From Terebella lapidaria (lineage: Eukaryota > Annelida > Polychaeta > Terebellida > Terebellidae): a stretch of 64,000 nucleotides of DNA. The notes beneath the pieces were generated by a model, which searched no databases, was not told the DNA's origin, and was given only the letters and a program-made list of their open reading frames with translations. How positions within the stretch are numbered: the first letter of the stretch is position 1; each line of letters begins with the position of its first letter. The stretch lies in assembly GCA_949152475.1 (NCBI GenBank), contig OX424567.1:28421402-28485401 (forward strand). Direction: 5' to 3'. A program made the translations under genes and the position numbers. Below are positions 47,032-60,600 of this stretch, piece by piece.

Positions 47032-47428
47032 TACGGAGCATCTGAGAGGACATGGAAGAAATATTTTTAGCACATTGTTATTGCGTTCCCTCGCAATATT
47101 ATTGCGTTCCCTCGCAATATATTTGCGTTCCCTCGCAATATTATCGCGTTCCCTCGCATTCTGGATCGCGTTCCCTCGCAATCCGGATCGCGTTCCCTCA
47201 CGATATTATCGCGTTCCCTCGCGATCTTATTGCGTTCCCTCGCATTCCGGATCGCGTTCCCTCGCGATCTTGTAGAATATCCTTCTCAGAAGTCATTGGC
47301 GTCAGTACAATGCGAGGGAACGCGATAATATCGCGAGGGAACGCGATAATATTACGAGGGAATGAATAATATTTACAATAACCATATGTCAAAAAATATT
47401 TCTTCCATGTCCTTTCAGCGGCTCCGTA
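47032..47428. mobile_element. MITE carrying an inverted GCGTTCCCTCGC minisatellite
   Basis: Terminal inverted repeats of about 36 bp with few mismatches (TACGGAGC..CTGA.AGGACATGG..ATATTTTT). Between them nine plus-oriented units of about 21 bp (GCGTTCCCTCGC plus AT-rich linker) run from 47090 to 47275, then three inverted units (47311-47365). Outside flanks CACTCACTAT and CACTCTTGAT may be a decayed 9-10-bp duplication. No coding frame. Confidence 0.75.
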
Positions 47429-47439
47429 CACTCTTGATG

Positions 47440-47905
47440 CTGCGCGTGATGTCATGTCACGGGTTCGTATAGAGCATACATACCTTACTCAGGGTTATTA
47501 CCTGCTCCGTGGGGAGGAGGCCCCTGTGTGTGTGCCTTGTCGAGAGTGGCTGACGGTTGAGCATGTCCTGGTACATTCAGATATTGCAGGCACACGTCGC
47601 ATGTTTTATGAATGTCAGTGAATATGATGTTTTTGATGATAATAGTATTCATAAAATCCTCAATTTCCTTAGGGAAATTAGAGTATATTTTTTTATTTCT
47701 AGACCTAATAGTCTATTGTTCTAGTCAATATATTTGTGTGTTTATCTAGTCATTCAATAATTGCACGAAGTGTCTCATAGTTTTTACCTTTCAATACAGA
47801 GTTTTAATTCTCAAACAAACGCGCTTTTCATTCTTCATTTCATTTTTATATCCTAGTTTGGCACCTAGATTGCCTTTTTTTTTTTTAGCCAAAACTGCCG
47901 TTAAG
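47440..47905 (+). mobile_element. Older LINE 3' end
   Basis: From GTCATGTCACGGGTTCGTAT (ORF2 C-terminus) through the UTR to a decayed hairpin (TTTGGCACC..AAAACTGCCGTTAAG). More diverged than the other copies and lacking the TTC tail. Confidence 0.75.
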
Positions 47906-48428
47906 AAGGCAACTACCATGGAAATGTTAATTTAATGTTTGTATTTGTACAATTCGTCATTATCAAGATAACAAGGCGCTCTCACCATCCAATCGAAGGG
48001 ATAGTCTTTCAAAGCTCTGTTTATTTCTGGAACACCACTCTGCCCGTACAAGTGAAAGGTGGCGCTACGAATTATGGGATCGCTGATGCCGTCAAGTGTT
48101 TTGAATAGAACCTGGTTAGTAATGATATCGCCGTATGTGGCTTCATAAAATATATGAAAAAATATATATTTCTGGTGTTTTAAAATTGTATAAATCTAGT
48201 TCCTAACTTCGGGATGAAAGAATATTTCCTGATGTTTCACTGCTGCTTGTCGTTAACATTTACGAACCTCCTAAAATGAGGTAATCTGAAACCATCTTAC
48301 AATTTTGAAATGCGGTCTTTGTGGTTCGGTATTTTATTCATGAGTTATTTACAACTCACCACAAACATTAACGCATAGTTAAACACGTGTCACCTTGTCT
48401 GGCAATAATTTTGCCATGCAACAAAAGG
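47906..48428. other. Upstream region of the nidogen-domain gene
   Basis: No coding exon seen; expected to hold distal promoter sequence. Confidence 0.4.
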
Positions 48429-48436
48429 TATAAATA
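48429..48436 (+). promoter_or_regulatory. TATA box of the nidogen-domain gene
   Basis: TATAAATA, about 200 bp upstream of the start codon at 48636. Transcription would start near 48460, giving a 5' UTR of about 175 nt unless a small intron ends at the CTCAG of 48624-48629. Confidence 0.5.
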
Positions 48437-48635
48437 TGAAAGCCATCGGCCTACGGTTCATTACTACGACTAGCATCGGCGGCGGTCTATGATTGGGCTT
48501 TATTCTTCAATTGTGACGATAAAGGTAAAGTAGAGAAAGAAAACACCCAAGCATTTATCCGCTGAGGTTGAACAGCATTGATACGAAAGTGGCTATCCAT
48601 ACTGAATAACGGGTACTTGTCTCACTCAGGGCCAG

Positions 48636-51600
48636 ATGGAAGCTCTCGTTGTGCTTATATGCTCATTCCTGGCAGGTAAGGATATGCTTCAAACTGCGAC
48701 ATTTGTATAATCTGAGAATTTCAGTATAGGCAATCTGACATGGTCCATAGTAACAGGCATCAGATGAGGGCAGATCGAATGAGAATAATGTACTAATATT
48801 TCTTTGTGCATTCAACGCATTGATCTTATTTTATCTCAATGAAAAACTGCTCCATTCCCACGGCGTCTAAAATTATTAAATACATTTTGGGGATCACAAC
48901 AAAGTACCCATCTATCCATGTAATGTCATCGATATATTGTATCAGTGTCGGGTGAGCTATGCTGCAGGAACCCCGGCCTGTACCCGCACGGTCCTCACGT
49001 CGGGGACGACATCCTCACGAACGGTGACGACCAAACGGTAGTCCAGTACACAGGCAACTTCCAATACTTTGGGGCCGCGTACACGGATCTCTTCGTGAGT
49101 ATATTTTTGATAAATACGGGTGATTGTCCGGAAGGAAGCACATTTTAATGAAGGTTGTGTGGTGGAGAGGACAGTCTGCATTTGAACAGTTCTCCAGCTA
49201 GCATTGACTGCATCTCCGTATGATTTTGGCTAAGATACGAGTTTATTAATTCCTCGTTTGAACTGCACACTCTTAATACTCGAACATAGGTCTTAACATT
49301 CTTTATTAGGGAGAGCAGGGCTCTTCCTATATGATGTTGGTTTTTTGGGGGGGATTTTTGACATTTTTCTTCTGTTTACACCCTTGAAAGTGCCACTTGG
49401 AACCACAACAGGCCATTCGATTGTGGCTAATTAGGTGGGCCCGGGGCCCCTTGGGAGGAAAATGACGCCCGTGTACCTAATAATAGTTAATGTAATGAGT
49501 TATTAGCGATAATAATCCCAGGACACGTGTGTTCCGACCGTTTTTTTTTTTTTTTGGTATGTCACCGTTTCATCACCCATTGACCCTTCCATTTTGATCT
49601 TCACTAAACGGGCCTGTCCAGAATGCATATGCATCAAAATATTGCATGTACACAGTTCCATATATATAGATACAGTATGCTATTGCAAAAATGAAAAATA
49701 AATTGATACGGCAACATAACAATTATCGTGTTTTTGGTGGTATACCATATTTCAGTAGGCAAATTCAATTAATGGTGACCGCCCCGGGACCCTGCAGTCA
49801 CTGAATTGTCCAATCGGGAAGCTGTCTTGACGGACACACCCACATGTTTATGAACTGCACGTAGATAATAATTGTATGCAAATTATCACGTTAACAAGTC
49901 CCGTCAATTAGCGATAAATACTGGTGCACTAGGCAGAAAAAAATGCTTGCGGGGTCAAGGTCAAAACGCTGCTAAAGGCTGCCACGAGATTATCGAACTG
50001 AGTGCGGTATTTGTGGAAATACTTGCTACGATAAATGTTTTATCGTAGCAATAAATGTTTTATCATAAATAAATGTTTTCTCTATGATTCTTTGGTATTC
50101 GCATGAAACATCTATTGGCGGATTCAAACATTGACTTGAACACAATAGCTGAGTCAAAAATTTCAAAGGTTCCACCATGGGAATTGAAAACTCCCATAGC
50201 TGACTTTTCTCTCAGGATTGAGAAGAAGTCTACCATCAACCCTTTGGATTTTCACAGTGGTTTTAATGATGTTCAGTTAAATTATCCAAATTTTAAATTT
50301 ATGTATACTGATGGTTCTAAGGATGATAATATAGTAGGCTGTGCCGCTGTCACCTCGGGGAAAACATACAAACAACGTCTCCCTGATGTGTGTTCAGTGT
50401 ACACAGCTGAGTTGAAAGCAATACTGTTAGCACTGTCCCACATCCGCCGATCCGGGGAAGTGGGTTTTGTCATTTAATCAGATTCTCTATCAGCCCTCCA
50501 AGCCATAGAGAATCGTAATATTGACCATCCTCTACTTTTGGATATTTTAACTGAACATCAACGTACTTTTCAAATGCATAAAGTTGTGGTATTTTGTTGG
50601 GTACCCAGTCATGTGGACATTCCTGGGAATGAACGTGCCGACAAGGCTGCCAGGGCAACTCTTGATCTGGACATCACATTTTCCAGGGTGCCACATTCTG
50701 ATTTCAAGCTACTTATCCTCACGTACTTGTACGCAGAATGGCAGTCATTCTGGGATGAGCAGGTTGATAACAAATTACACAAAGTCAAACCAACTCTTGG
50801 TTGTTGTACCCCAATAAACGAAATGTCCAGGCGTGATCAACTGGTCATGTCACGGGCTCGTATAGGGCATACATACCTTACTCAGGGTTACCTGCTCCGT
50901 GGGGAGTAGGCCCCTGTGTGTGTGCCCTGTCGAGAGTGGCTGACCGTTGAACATGTCCTGGTACACTGTCAAGATTTGGCTGACACTCGTCGCATGTTCT
51001 ACGAGTGTCAGTCCATATACACACTTTTCAAGGATTTCATTATTTATAAAATCCTCAATTTCCTTCGGGAAATTGGGGTATATATTTGTTTTTAGACACA
51101 TAAATTCTAGTCAACGCCTTTGAGTCTAGATCTAGTCATCAATTCTTCACCACTAATCTTGTAAGCTTTTAATGTTCACTACCAATTTTTAATTGTAGAA
51201 CTTGCGGTTTTATCATTCTTGATACTACTTTTATATCCTTGTTTGGCACTGAAATGGCCTTCTTGAGCCCAAAGTGCCGTTAAGCTTTATTTCTTCTTCT
51301 TCTTCTTCATCTTCTTCTGTGATTCTTTCCTACTTAGTTGGTGATACTTCATAAAAATATCACCATACAAAGCTTGTTAATGGGGAAATTTAATCAGAAA
51401 TGCCCTCTGAAGTGGAGCGAGATTTCACGAGATTTGACTAGGAACAGTCGGAACAACAAAACTTGGCAGATTTGCCGAACTTTTACACTTTGTCGGGGAA
51501 AAACCTTAGTTTCCTCCTGAAATAAGCAGAAACAAGTGGATACTAACACTCACACGTCTACGATGATCTTCAAACCAGCATTTGAGCAAGGGAAAATATG

Positions 51601-54600
51601 ATCGCAAATTTTTAACAGTGATGAAAAATTTTCATGCATGTCATAAATTATTGGAAACGCGGACATGTAACTGCTGAAATGTCTCGATCTTCAGTATACG
51701 TCAAAACACTGATTGAAAAAAATCCATAAAAAATGATTTAGCTCAAAAAACATTTCTGTCATTTGGTGCCTCCTAAATAAGAAAAAAATATTCAGAACCT
51801 TGGAAAATTTACACATTTGGTCCATATTCTCAGGTGATTTTCTCAGGTTCAACAAGGTAAAGCTTCTTATTTGTAGAGATTTCATGGCTGTAACGGAATA
51901 ATTAATCATTAGTTTTACTAATTAAGTCTTATTGGCCACAATAAAATAGTTATGACAAGAAACATCTATTATTGAGCTAAACAATGTAAAACTTCTGCGG
52001 CCCGTACGAGTGGACGGGTATCCAAATTCAGGGCGGGTCATACAATTACCTGGGCCGGAATTTCGTTACCCCGTACCCGAGAACGAATAAAGATTCAATT
52101 TTGAATATTTGTGATAAACACTAGTAAAATCACAAAACTGACAAGGAAATCATCGGGAAAAATATAATATAGTTTTATGAGATCATGACATTGTGATCTC
52201 TCTCAAACTTAAAAATAAACACTGACGAAACAAATAATATGTGTCAAAGATCAATGTCTGGCGTTTACGTGTTACAAATTGCTCCAGTCAGTATCATTCG
52301 AATTTTGTTATATGTTTGGACGGGTCGGGTCAGACCACACAGATACCCGGTTCGGAAATTTCCGACTCGTCGGGCCCTAAAAAGTTCTATCCAGTCATGG
52401 CTGTAACCGAATAGGTTATCATTAGTTTTAATAGGTAAGTCTATCATTGAACACAATAAAAATAGTGACATGTAAGACAAGAAACATTTATCGGCCCAAC
52501 AAGGTATAGATTCTGCTCAGCACAGTTACAATATGGCCACAACATATATGTACCGAATCAAATACAGTATTCAAGGGTATTTAAATACTTCTGTGCAAAC
52601 ATTTTCGAAGCTGTTCCTTTGAGGCCAGTGGCCCTTGTTACATTTTGAATTTGGTTTGGCACTGAAATGATTCTTTTGAATCCACAGTGCCTTTAAGTGC
52701 CGTTAAACTTTCTTCATTCATTCATTCATTCATTCATCGTTTGAAAAGGTATGAAAATAACATAGAAAAAACATCTTTTTTTCAGGTGAGTACAAATGGG
52801 CCGTTTTCTTTCGGCACAGGTGAGTTTTATATCGAGCCGCAACCAATAATTCTATTTATAAAAGTTTCAGATCGACTAGTGATATCTGAACTGTTATGAT
52901 AAAATAGATAATAATTTGTGCTACATCATCTTACTATAGGTTCACTAAGTTTTGATTTCACATTTTGACCTGGACGAGAATAACAGAAAGCTTGACAAGG
53001 TTTCATAAGTCTAAAAATAGTTACAAAAATCATTCACAGTGCAGGGAAAATTTCATCCATAATATCGACAATAGCCTCACAACCACCAACTGTGCGGCTG
53101 AAATCCATTTCACATTTTATTGAAGTAAAAAAACCACAAAACCATACCCAGGAAATCGTGTGTCCTCGAAGTGAGCATGCAGAAAACAGTGGAAGTTCTA
53201 TGTGTACAAATATTAGGATATGACACTTCTTGAAACAAAAGATCGGTGCTAGTCCTCGAGCTCGGAGCCACTCAGGCCACTCGTTCCAATTGACACTGTA
53301 GCATGACAAACGGGACATGTGATAGAACCGAATACACCTGTGTCGCTATTTTCACATTCAAATGCTTATTATCGCCCATGTCGCATTTTTCACGCCTGAT
53401 GTGATTGGTGGATAATATTGTATTCCAGTCTACTTGCAATATCCACATCATAGATTATTTGACTGCTAAATACGGTTCAAATTAATTATTGTTGCATTAG
53501 GAGATGTAAACTGGCACACTTGATGGCAGTTTGTGTGTTTTGCCAATGACATGCTTTGAACTTGTAGGACTACTGCACCACCATAAATATCCACTCATGA
53601 TCACCATTTGCACGACTTGAATGGAACGCGATGCGGCAGCACATTACGCACCCAAAACCTCGTTCGATGTATAGGTCAAATATCGCATCGAAAAACACCC
53701 TGTTGTGCTAGATCCCCCACCCCACTCGATTTCAGCGCCTGATTCAATATTGAATTGAAGTCCATGAATTGGACGATAACATGGTCATGCATGTCGTGAA
53801 TTTCACGAACAAAAGGTATCTCAATAGCTCCACAGTTAATGTCGGGTTTTTCGCGGGCATGTCGCTTTTTTCAGGGCGGGAACACCAACCTTGAAAAAAG
53901 TGGCATGGTCGGATATTTCACGGGAAAAAGTCAAACGGAACAATATGGAGGGGGAGTCTGAGGTCAAGGATCTCCTTAGTTATGAAGAGGAGGATCTTGA
54001 CGTGATACCTCCCACTCCAGATGTTTCCAATCGAAACAAAATTAATAATGTCAGTGACAAGGGTAAATGCAAATCCTCATCAATTCCTGCAGAATGAATT
54101 ATAGTTTGATTAGTTGGAATTGTAGGGGCTTTCGTCACAATAGTGATGAAATTAAAATGTTCACGCAGGATTTTAGCCCTGCTGCAATTTGTTTGCAAGA
54201 AGCCTTTCTAAAACCTCAGAAAAGTTTTAGTTATAGGAAATATACGTCCTATCATCATTATGCCACATCAGCTGATGATCGTGCAGTTGGCGGCACTTCG
54301 ATTCTAGTCAGTAATACTATTACACACAGGGACATACATCTTAACAGCACCCTTTGGATTTTCACAGTGGTTTTAATGATGTTCAGTTTAATTATTCAAA
54401 TTTTAAGTTTATCTATACTGATTGTAAACTTCGACGCCCGCACGTGGGGCGCCGGGTGGTACTCTACTAGTACTACAACCAGGTTACAGTCCGTCCGGAG
54501 CCAGTCCGGCCGTCATACATCACATCATAACACATCACCATCACCATCATCATCACCAACATCAACAACATCATATACAACATGCATAGTACATAGTTAT

Positions 54601-57600
54601 GGTAATGTAGCCGTGTGCGGAGCCTGAGATGCCATGGGAGCGGCACCACAGAACTCGCGCACGTGGGCATGTTGCTGGCCAGCCTAGCCGACGGCACTGC
54701 CGCACGGATAGAACCCTGGACAGCCCGACGGTCTGCCAGAGCCTGTGTCGCACCATCCCAAGTGGGAAGAAACCGGTGATCCACAGGGCGTGAGCCCCCG
54801 AGTCAGCAACGATCTCCCCCACCTGGGCCCCCTATGGAAGTCGTCCCTGAGGCCCGACGGGCCTTTACGTAAGCAGAGACAAGGAGCTCGTGGCGAGAGC
54901 TCACCTGTCGTGCTCAGTCTCTGAGACAACTCCGGCCACACAAAATGTGACCACAGTATTTATGCAAGAGGCGAGAGCACGAGAGATGACGTAAGCAGCC
55001 AGTGTTCAGTATAGTGGATAAGAGGATTAGAAGGCGTTGCCGGGGCAATGCGTGCTTCGAGCTGAAGCGATCAAAACAAAGGCCGTAAAACTGGTTAGTG
55101 TTTTGCAAAGACTCCTGCCGCGATCTTTGGGCAAAATCGCTACATTACCCCCTTCTTACAATGTTGGTCCTCAACATGTTCCGCCCGCGCCCAAAATGCC
55201 AGAAACCCGACGAAGGCTTCGCATGGCGGGGGCCGGAAGAAGGCAAGATGGCAACACCCGGAAGTCACGGCGCAAAAGACTAGGACCTTAAGGGTCCCTT
55301 TTGGAAGATTGGGGAACGATCCCTCCTAAATTTTGAATGAACCCTAATAAACCAGCTAAAATTTTGACCGTGGTGGTCCAAAAAGGTGTGGTGACCTTGG
55401 AAGGTCATCCGCCGAAAGGGACGGTGTGTCGAGTCTTTGGAATATCTTTAAGGTTAACCTTTAAATTTGGAAATTTGGTAAAACGACACACCGAGTGATC
55501 AAAAGTGATAGTACCTCTAAAAAGGGTTGCCGCCTCAGACCCGCCAGGCGAGTCTGAGGTAGGGCGGAGCCGCGGGAAGCAGCTCCGGTCAGTCCGCACA
55601 GATATACATACATCTGACAGACATACATACACCTGCGGACAGCTGTCGCAGACAGCTATCATCGCCAACGCAGCAAGCCGCGCTGACTGCCAGTGTCGGT
55701 ATACTGCTACCTAAGCAGGCCAGTGTAGAGACGCGCAGATAGACGGACATCCACAAATGAATGTAGATACCCGAACACCCACCCACCTGAACACGGCCTG
55801 CACGGGGAATTCACCACTGGCATAAACTCTCGCATCTCAAACGCCGGCCACGCGGACCCCTCGGGATCCAGCGCCGCAGCAGCGGACGAAATGCGAGTGG
55901 CACAAAATAAATGCGCCAAACATCTGGAGATTCATAAAAATAAATCCGGGTACGACATGTTTACATATATATACATGCAACAAATATTGGCAGCTATTTC
56001 ACGCGCGCAGCAGTGCACGCGGCGTCGCTAAGAACTTCTGTCCCCGGTCATAACGACACATTGCCGGACCAACATACAAACACTATACAACTCATGCGGG
56101 TGCAATCATTTCCCTCCGGTGACTCAAAATCAAACCATGTATACGGGTAGAAAATGAACATTTCTATCCCGGGGGACCTTGCAAATAACATATAGTAATT
56201 AACATCAGTCACTAGCTTATGCTGCCGCACTGGCGGACAATGACGTAAAATTAATCACCTCAGCAAGGTAGAAATTGGCCTAAAATTGACAGTAACCACT
56301 AACTTGTGGCTGGTACGAATATGTCAGACGAAAACAACAATAAATTGTCATTCTCCAGTCTTTTCGATTATGCACATCACACCGTCACTGTCAAAATTAA
56401 CGCAATTCCTTACACCCCTCTATTGCACCGGACAGGAAATTTCACAAACTTGTCTCATTTGTGTCATTAAATGAGCAAGAACAGAATTCTCCAGAGACAT
56501 GCCGCATACCTGTGGTTTAAATAATCCACTCAGTAAATAATAACATGAGATGGATAAATAAACAAAAACACTCCCCATAGCCGCTGGTACGCTTACAGGG
56601 CGATCGGACAAGCCCATGACAGGCGGACAGACAATTGGGCGCCCTGTGGGCGTTCATGACGCGCCCACTAGCAACCCCAATGTACAGCCCGGCCGCGGAG
56701 CAAGCCCGGTCAAACCCAGAGCCCAAACAAACGACTACCGGAGCGCGGAACCAATAGATTAGACGCGGGGCCGGCATGGGCCATAACCTCAATGGTTAGG
56801 GGGCGAACCTTTCATGCTGGCGCCCAATCTAGAGGATCCCAAACATGATGGAATCAATAGCCGGTGCTCGTCCGGAACTGCCTGCGAACAGAGTCCAGAT
56901 CCAGACAAGTACTATACAAAGCATATTGACCTTATCCAATGATAAATGACAGGGATTAAAACCACAAAGTATGCTGCGCATGTAAAATACGACCCCCTTC
57001 TTAGAAGGAGGCCGGGGATCCGGTCATTACGGCCGGACCGCACATTGTAAGGTGCGATCCAGACGAAAATGAGCGTCCCCCACGGCCGCGGCTGGTCCGC
57101 ACGTGCGGACTTAACAGCCGGTCCATCATAAATAATGGTTAAACGGTTTCCTGCCGCTAGAAACCTTGTCCGATCGCCCTGTAAGCGTTCTTAGAAGGAG
57201 GCCGGGGATCCGGTCATTACGGCCGGACCGCACATTGTAAGGTGCGATCCAGACGAAAATGAGCGTCCCCCACGGCCGCGGCTGGTCCGCACGTGCGGAC
57301 TTAACAGCCGGTCCATTATAAATAATGGTTAAACGGTTTCCTGCCGCTAGAAACCTTAAACTACTATAAACTTATGTACAGTAGTGGCGCACGGGTGATG
57401 ACACACCGGAGTGTGTCACCCAAAAGCATCCGGAGCGCTGGACGAGTCCCACGGACGAACCGCAGACATCAATCCATACATCCGGACGCTATCCCCGCGT
57501 CCATTGCCAGTTCCCCAAATCCGTGGGAAGGCGTTTCTCTCGTAGCGGACGTAATCCCAGTCTGGCCATATAAGAGGTTGTCCCGGGACCAAGGGCGTCC

Positions 57601-60600
57601 GGCACATCCACAAAAGTGCTCCGCCCAGTGTAGGCGTTGGGTTAACTACGCCGGACGAGAGTCCATATGATGCGGATAGGTCTGCCGCACGTCCTTAGCA
57701 CTAGAAACTACGGGAGGCGTATGCGCGGTGCTGGCGTTATGACGGAAAGTCGAACTGCCCACAGATGCGGACCACCACAAAGTGGTGATCGCAGCGTTGG
57801 GCAGTCCGGACTCCTGCGGAGCGACCTAAAATCCATCCTTGGGGTGATAGATGGATACCACACTTACATCCGTACGTGCGGACCGTCAGTAACACCTGTC
57901 TGCGGATCCGCCAATCGCGCCTAGAACACTGGAGTCGAGCTCCAGTGGCAACACATGTTGCAACCCCGCAGGGTTCAACTCTACGTCCGGGGACGGAGTC
58001 GAGGACGTCGGGGACGTCTCCGTGGACTGGGACTTGTCCTGCAGGTCGTCCTGACGTCCTTCCACGGGGCCGGAGCCACCGCGGACCTGCTCCCGGATGA
58101 CCTGGGAGCGAGTGTGTTGGGACACAGTCATTTTCATTAATTTTTCTGTGTTTTTTTGTCTTTTCTGGAGTGTCCCGGAGGAGCAGGCGGTCCCCAGGGA
58201 CGAGGGAGCAAGACACTGCGACGTTAGGCTGCGATGGAACGCCGTCGGACTGATCCTGGTCACGGCACAATGTACAGTTCGACGCCCGCACGTGGGGCGC
58301 CGGGGATGGTACTCTACTAGTACTACAACCAGGTTACAGTCCGTCCGGAGCGAGTCCGGCCGTCATACATCACATCATAACACATCACCATCACCATCAT
58401 CATCACCACCATCAACAACATCATATACAACATGCATAGTACATAGTTATGGTAATGTAGCCGTGTGCGGAGCCTGAGATGCCATGGGAGCGGCACCACA
58501 GAACTCGCGCACGTGGGCATGTTGCTGGCCAGCCTCGCCGACGGCACTGCCGCAGGGATAGAACCCTGGACAGCCCGACGGTCTGCCAGAGCCTGTGTCG
58601 CACCATCCCAAGTGGGAAGAAACCGGTGATCCACAGGGCGTGAGCCCCCGAGTAAGCAACGGTCTCCCCCACCTGGGCCCCCTATGGAAGTCGTCCCTGA
58701 GGCCCGACGGGCCTTTACGTAAGCAGAGACAAGGAGCTCATGGTGAGAGCTCACCTGTCGTGCTCAGTCTCTGAGACAACTCCGGCCACACAAAATGTGA
58801 CCACAGTATTTATGTTAGAGGCGAGAGCACGAGAGATGACGTAAGCAGCCAGTGTTCAGTATAGTGGATAAGAGGATTAGAAGGCGTTGCCGGGGCAACG
58901 CGTGCTTCGAGCTGAAGCGATCAAAACAAAGGCCGTAAAACTGGTTAGTGTTTTGCAAAGACTCCTGCCGCGATCTTTGGGCAAAATCGCCACACTGATG
59001 GTTCTAAGGATGGTAATAAAGTAGGCTGTGCTGCTGTCACCTCGGGGAGAACATACAAACAACGTCTCCCTGAAGTGTGTTCAGTGTACACAGCTGAGTT
59101 GAAAGCAATACTGTTAGCACTGTCCCATATCCGCCGGTCCGGAGAAGTGGGTTTCGTTGTTTGTTCAGATTCTCTATCAACCCTCCAAGCCATAGAGAAT
59201 CGTAATATTTTTGGATATTTTAACTGAACATCAACGTATTTTTCAAATGCATAAAGTTGTGGTATTTTATTGGGTACCCAGTCATGTGAACATTCCTGGG
59301 AATGAGCGTACCGACATGGCTGTCAGGGCAGCTCTTGATCTGGACGTCACATTTTCCAGGGTGCCACATTTTGACTACGAGCTGCTCATCCACACGTACT
59401 TGTACGCAGAATGGCAGTCACTCTGCGATGAGCAGGTTGATGACAAATTACACAAAGTCAAACCAACGATTGGTTGTTGTACCCCAATAAACGAAATGTC
59501 CAGGCATGATCAACTGCATGGTCATGTCACGGGCTCGTATAGGGCATACATACCTTACTTAGGGCTACCTGCTCCGTGGGGAGGAGGCCCCAGTGTGTGT
59601 GCGCCCTGTCGAGAGTGGCTGACGTTTGAACAATGTCCTGGTACATTGTCAAGATTTGGCTGACACTCGTCGATTGGTTTACGAGTGTCAGTCAATATAC
59701 GAAGTTTTCAATGATTTTAATATTTTATATATTATATTATTTGATATATTATTTGGAAACACCAACCAAACACCAAGAGGCATGGTCGGATATTTCACGT
59801 GAAAAAGCGACATGGTTACTTTTATCACATGAGAAAGCCGACCATGTCGGGGTTTTCACAATATTTTTATATCCAGCGTATAACGACTGGACTGTCAACA
59901 ACCAGCCGAAGGATGTTCCTATATTTGCCGCCTTCGGGGATGACATCAGCTTGAACTATAATTCTGGACAGATCGCCTTCCGAAAGGTATATCATTCTTG
60001 ATACTACTTTTATATCCTTGTTTGGCACTGAAATGGCCTTCTTGAGCCCAAAGTGCCGTTAAGCTTTATTTCTTCTTCTTCTTCCGAAAGGTATATATAG
60101 CCATGGCATAAGCCTAGCGAAACATGCATCAAGGCACATTGCGGTCAGAAGTGGAAGAGTTAAGCCTATAAAACTTTCGATTTCTGTGATTTCATATGTA
60201 TATATGTAGCTATTTTCTGTGATTTCATACCTTCTTGAGCCCAAAGTGCCGTTAAGCTTTATTTCTTCTTCTTCTTCAGTGATTTCATAGTTTGGGATTG
60301 AAATGGCCTTGAAAGTTTTTGAGCCCAAAGTGCCATTAAACTTTATACCTTCTTCTTCTGTGATTTCATATGGATATACAATATACCACAGGGTTTTGAA
60401 TGTCTTTCCACGCTGTTATAACAACTAAACTAGATAGATAGGCCTACAGATATAGATAGGGAATATAATTAATCCAGGTATCGATCTTCAAATCTAAGTG
60501 TGTGTCCTTGGTTGTCTACGCAGGTTTTCTCCGACGCGGGAGGGGAGTTCGATAGGGCGCAGGACGATGTGGCCCGTGTCGGGGGCAATATCACGGTAGA

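Larger units (their letters stand above)
54423..58994. mobile_element. LTR element without recognisable genes
   Basis: Two LTRs (54423-55144 and 58271-58994), TGTA start and ACA end, with CTGAT on both sides (54418-54422 and 58995-58999). The 3.1-kb interior is GC-rich and I recognise no gag, protease, reverse transcriptase or integrase. No polypurine tract precedes the 3' LTR and no standard primer-binding TGG follows the 5' LTR directly (the nearest is at about 55164). Therefore a non-autonomous element, probably mobilised by a Gypsy or BEL relative (5-bp duplication). The LTRs differ at few positions, so insertion is recent. Confidence 0.8.

Noticed and set aside
47085..47365. CRISPR-like array (GCGTTCCCTCGC repeats with spacers)
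   Set aside because: The spacers are short variants of one AT-rich linker rather than unique sequences, part of the array is inverted, and terminal inverted repeats enclose it. A minisatellite within a MITE fits better.
54067..54627. 186-codon plus-strand ORF as a gene
   Set aside because: It is the LINE endonuclease start running through an out-of-frame deletion junction into the LTR.
57737..58291. 184-codon minus-strand ORF in the LTR element as gag or pol
   Set aside because: It has no Cys-knuckle, protease or polymerase motif, and long ORFs are expected in GC-rich sequence on several frames at once.
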